From positions 1 to 64,000 of the forward strand of contig JAFSAM010000082.1 of the NCBI GenBank assembly GCA_017441005.1: 64,000 nucleotides of DNA, in the 5' to 3' direction. Position numbers and translations under genes: made by a program. This DNA is from Clostridia bacterium (GTDB lineage: Bacteria > Bacillota > Clostridia > Oscillospirales > CAG-272). The notes beneath the pieces are model-generated. The model was given only the letters and a program-made list of their open reading frames with translations. It had not been told where the DNA came from and ran no database searches. Positions 62,300 through 64,000 of the stretch are shown here, in pieces. How positions within the stretch are numbered: the stretch's first letter is position 1; the number at the start of each line of letters is the position of its first letter.

Positions 62300-63871
62300 T
62301 CAATTACCAACTGCATTTTTCAGTATTCCCTTCGCATCCAACGCATCTGCATTGCCGTCTCTGTTTATGTCAGCGGCAAGTTTTTCAATTTCTCTGTCTT
62401 TGTTGAAGCGGTTGTCTTCATCGGTTGAATTAACAGCCTTTTTCACAAAAAGGGCATCAAAAACCGTCACTATTCCGTCTCCGTCTATATCTCCCGCTAC
62501 CGCAACGGTCGCCTCCTCGTCACCGAATTTGATCTTGCTTCCCGTTTCGAGATAGCCGTCCTTTTTGCTTACAAACTCGATCCTCTCGTTGTTTAAAATA
62601 TCGTATACAACGGACGCTGCAAGCTGCTTTCCGCATTCGGGCATCGGACAGAGTGCCAAGGCTCCGCTGTTCTGTGTGGCAATTACGGATATTGCCGTGT
62701 CTATTGCTATCGCCGTAAGTCGGGGGGCAAATTCGACCTCGGGAAGAGGAAGCAGGGTATTACCCTCGCATATCAGACCGAACTCATTTCCAAAGCTGTA
62801 GGTGGAAAGACCTTCTCCGCCCACTGCCGCATAAATCGTATTTACATTTTGAGTGCACCATTCCCTGAACTGTGCATAAGTGTAAGTACCCTCTCCGTTG
62901 TAGGCAAATCTTGCCACACCGTAATATTTGATCTGGGTTATGGCATTTTGAACAGAGGGCTGATCCTTGAAGTATCTGCCTCCGTAGAAGGAGTTATTGA
63001 AATAGCTTGCCCGTGTGGCAATGCATAAGGGCAATGAGTAGCCGTAATCGTTGATGGTTCTTCCCGAGGATATCAAAACCTCGGTGGTTACGTTATAAAA
63101 TCCGTATGATTCGGGTTCTTGATCAGACCACGTGGGATCGCACATATAATACTCATTGTCTATCCTTACAAGATTCCAAGCGTGAGCCTCACCTGCATTT
63201 CCCGTCACTATATGCGACTGCATACCGCAGAGATACAGCAGATACTGATACAATTCCGCATATCCCTCGCATACAGCCTGCCCTTCTATCAGAGCACCGT
63301 AGGCATTGTGGGCATTTCCTGCCTCCAGCACGTATTCGATGTGCTCTACCACAGCATCGTGGAGCAACAAAGCCTTATCGTATTCGTCGGTTTCCGAGGT
63401 CACTCCGGCATCGGCTATAAACTGCAAAGCCCTATTTTTGAATGCCTCGCGCTTCTCGGGAGTAATAAGCTCGGCTATATAATTTACCTCTAAGACTGCA
63501 ACCGTACCGTCACTGTATCCCTTTCCTCCGTATTGGTCTACCCAAAACTGCTGGGGATTGTCAAACCTGTGTGCCGCCCATATCATTTGCAATTCTTCTA
63601 CGGTTATCACTATATCGTCTACACTCTGCTTTGTGTTTATAGTCAGGCTCTCCGTTCCCTCCTCGACCATTGTATAAAGCAGGTCGTATACCTCGACGAG
63701 TGTTTCTCCGTTTTCCATCATACCCAGCGCATTTCTTCCGTAAAGAAGATCCTTGCTGTACGGAAGAGTCTCGTCATACACATCTGCCGATACCCCAAAA
63801 GCTCCGATACACGCCACTGTTATGCATAATGCAATTACGAGCGATAAAAGCCTTTTTGTTTTTCTCTTCAT
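62300..63871 (-). CDS. Secreted transglutaminase-like protein with dockerin-like tail
   Basis: 523 residues from ATG 63871 (GTGAGG 9 nt upstream); earlier in-frame ATGs lack sites. Signal peptide about 1-29. Transglutaminase/protease core: Cys in 'GQAVCEGYAELYQYLLYLCG' (about 200), His in 'GEAHAWNLVRIDNEYYMCDP' (about 230) and Asp in 'CDPTW'. The last 80 residues contain two calcium-loop-like repeats, 'DIDGDGIVTVFDALFVKKAV' and 'DINRDGNADALDAKGILKNA', typical of dockerin type I. It may be bound to a cohesin-bearing scaffold or retained at the wall; no cohesin is in the window. Confidence 0.88.
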   Translation of the reverse strand: MKRKTKRLLSLVIALCITVACIGAFGVSADVYDETLPYSKDLLYGRNALGMMENGETLVEVYDLLYTMVEEGTESLTINTKQSVDDIVITVEELQMIWAAHRFDNPQQFWVDQYGGKGYSDGTVAVLEVNYIAELITPEKREAFKNRALQFIADAGVTSETDEYDKALLLHDAVVEHIEYVLEAGNAHNAYGALIEGQAVCEGYAELYQYLLYLCGMQSHIVTGNAGEAHAWNLVRIDNEYYMCDPTWSDQEPESYGFYNVTTEVLISSGRTINDYGYSLPLCIATRASYFNNSFYGGRYFKDQPSVQNAITQIKYYGVARFAYNGEGTYTYAQFREWCTQNVNTIYAAVGGEGLSTYSFGNEFGLICEGNTLLPLPEVEFAPRLTAIAIDTAISVIATQNSGALALCPMPECGKQLAASVVYDILNNERIEFVSKKDGYLETGSKIKFGDEEATVAVAGDIDGDGIVTVFDALFVKKAVNSTDEDNRFNKDREIEKLAADINRDGNADALDAKGILKNAVGN

Positions 63872-63912
63872 CTGAATATACCTCACTTTTCCATAAAACA
63901 TTGAAGTGCCGT

Positions 63913-63933
63913 CTGTGCATACATTCTGCACAG
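63913..63933. repeat. Inverted repeat upstream of the transglutaminase-like gene
   Basis: CTGTGCA / TGCACAG, perfect 7-bp arms with a 7-nt spacer, about 45 nt before the start codon. Operator or 5' UTR hairpin. The remaining bases to 64000 show no supported gene. Confidence 0.5.
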
Positions 63934-64000
63934 AAAATCGTTCGGATGGTTAATGTTATTACCCGTCATATCTTTATATGCTTTTCTCTTTAAAAGGCGG

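Overview
The window is chromosomal DNA of a spore-forming, Gram-positive anaerobe of the class Clostridia, most likely an uncultured gut or rumen member of the Eubacteriales/Oscillospirales. The evidence is a sigma-E activation set (spoIIGA, sigE, spoIIR), a SleB-type cortex hydrolase, paired RNase J, RNase R and RNase M5, an archaeal/eukaryotic-type prolyl-tRNA synthetase, many lipoproteins with Thr/Glu/Pro-rich linkers, glycan-degrading enzymes and a dockerin-like tail. Genus cannot be fixed from sequence reading alone. No rRNA, tRNA, CRISPR array, insertion sequence or prophage was seen.

Layout. 1-4.4 kb: two paralogous secreted beta-helix-like surface proteins (the first runs off the left edge) and an SGNH esterase. 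4.5-7.2 kb: proS and a RodA/FtsW-type gene. 7.2-12.6 kb: a repeat-containing lipoprotein, a large GH2 beta-galactosidase and an NlpC/P60 lipoprotein. 12.6-15.8 kb: a 31-residue membrane peptide, a pseudouridine synthase and tex. 15.9-22.3 kb: an MsmX/UgpC-type sugar ABC ATPase with no permease genes beside it, a DegT-type aminotransferase behind a perfect consensus promoter, a lipoprotein, and nagA-nagB for N-acetylglucosamine use. 22.4-25.1 kb: the sporulation block. 25.1-30.6 kb: a probable structured leader or small RNA with its own terminator, then rnj, secG, rnr and sleB. 30.6-36.3 kb: a tight housekeeping run (DUF218, DUF1934, holA, rnmV, gtrA, punA, rnhA, mnmA). 36.4-44.9 kb: radical SAM protein, CarD-like regulator, glyA, a small metal-ligand-rich membrane protein, a DtxR-type regulator with a sugar isomerase-like gene, a divergent ornithine cyclodeaminase/LysR pair, and an ECF sigma factor with a 380-residue extension. 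44.9-45.3 kb: an intergenic tandem repeat of 47-bp units.

The most interesting region is 45.3-58.9 kb. An RpiR-type regulator (plus strand) diverges from a ten-gene minus-strand operon: fucose/arabinose isomerase-family protein, FAD-linked oxidase, an Fe-S protein whose CCG domains have lost their cysteines, class II aldolase, PfkB kinase, IolB-like isomerase, a DUF4867-like cupin, FGGY kinase, a single-chain fusion of ETF beta and alpha, and a GH2 glycosidase. I read it as a sugar or cyclitol catabolic pathway in which one oxidation step feeds electrons into a dedicated electron-transferring flavoprotein. The substrate is unknown and this combination is not one I recognise as described. A perfect 13-bp hairpin splits the operon into two segments.

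The right end holds a third beta-helix surface lipoprotein, fused to a probable NlpC/P60-like domain, and a secreted transglutaminase-like protein with a dockerin-like tail.
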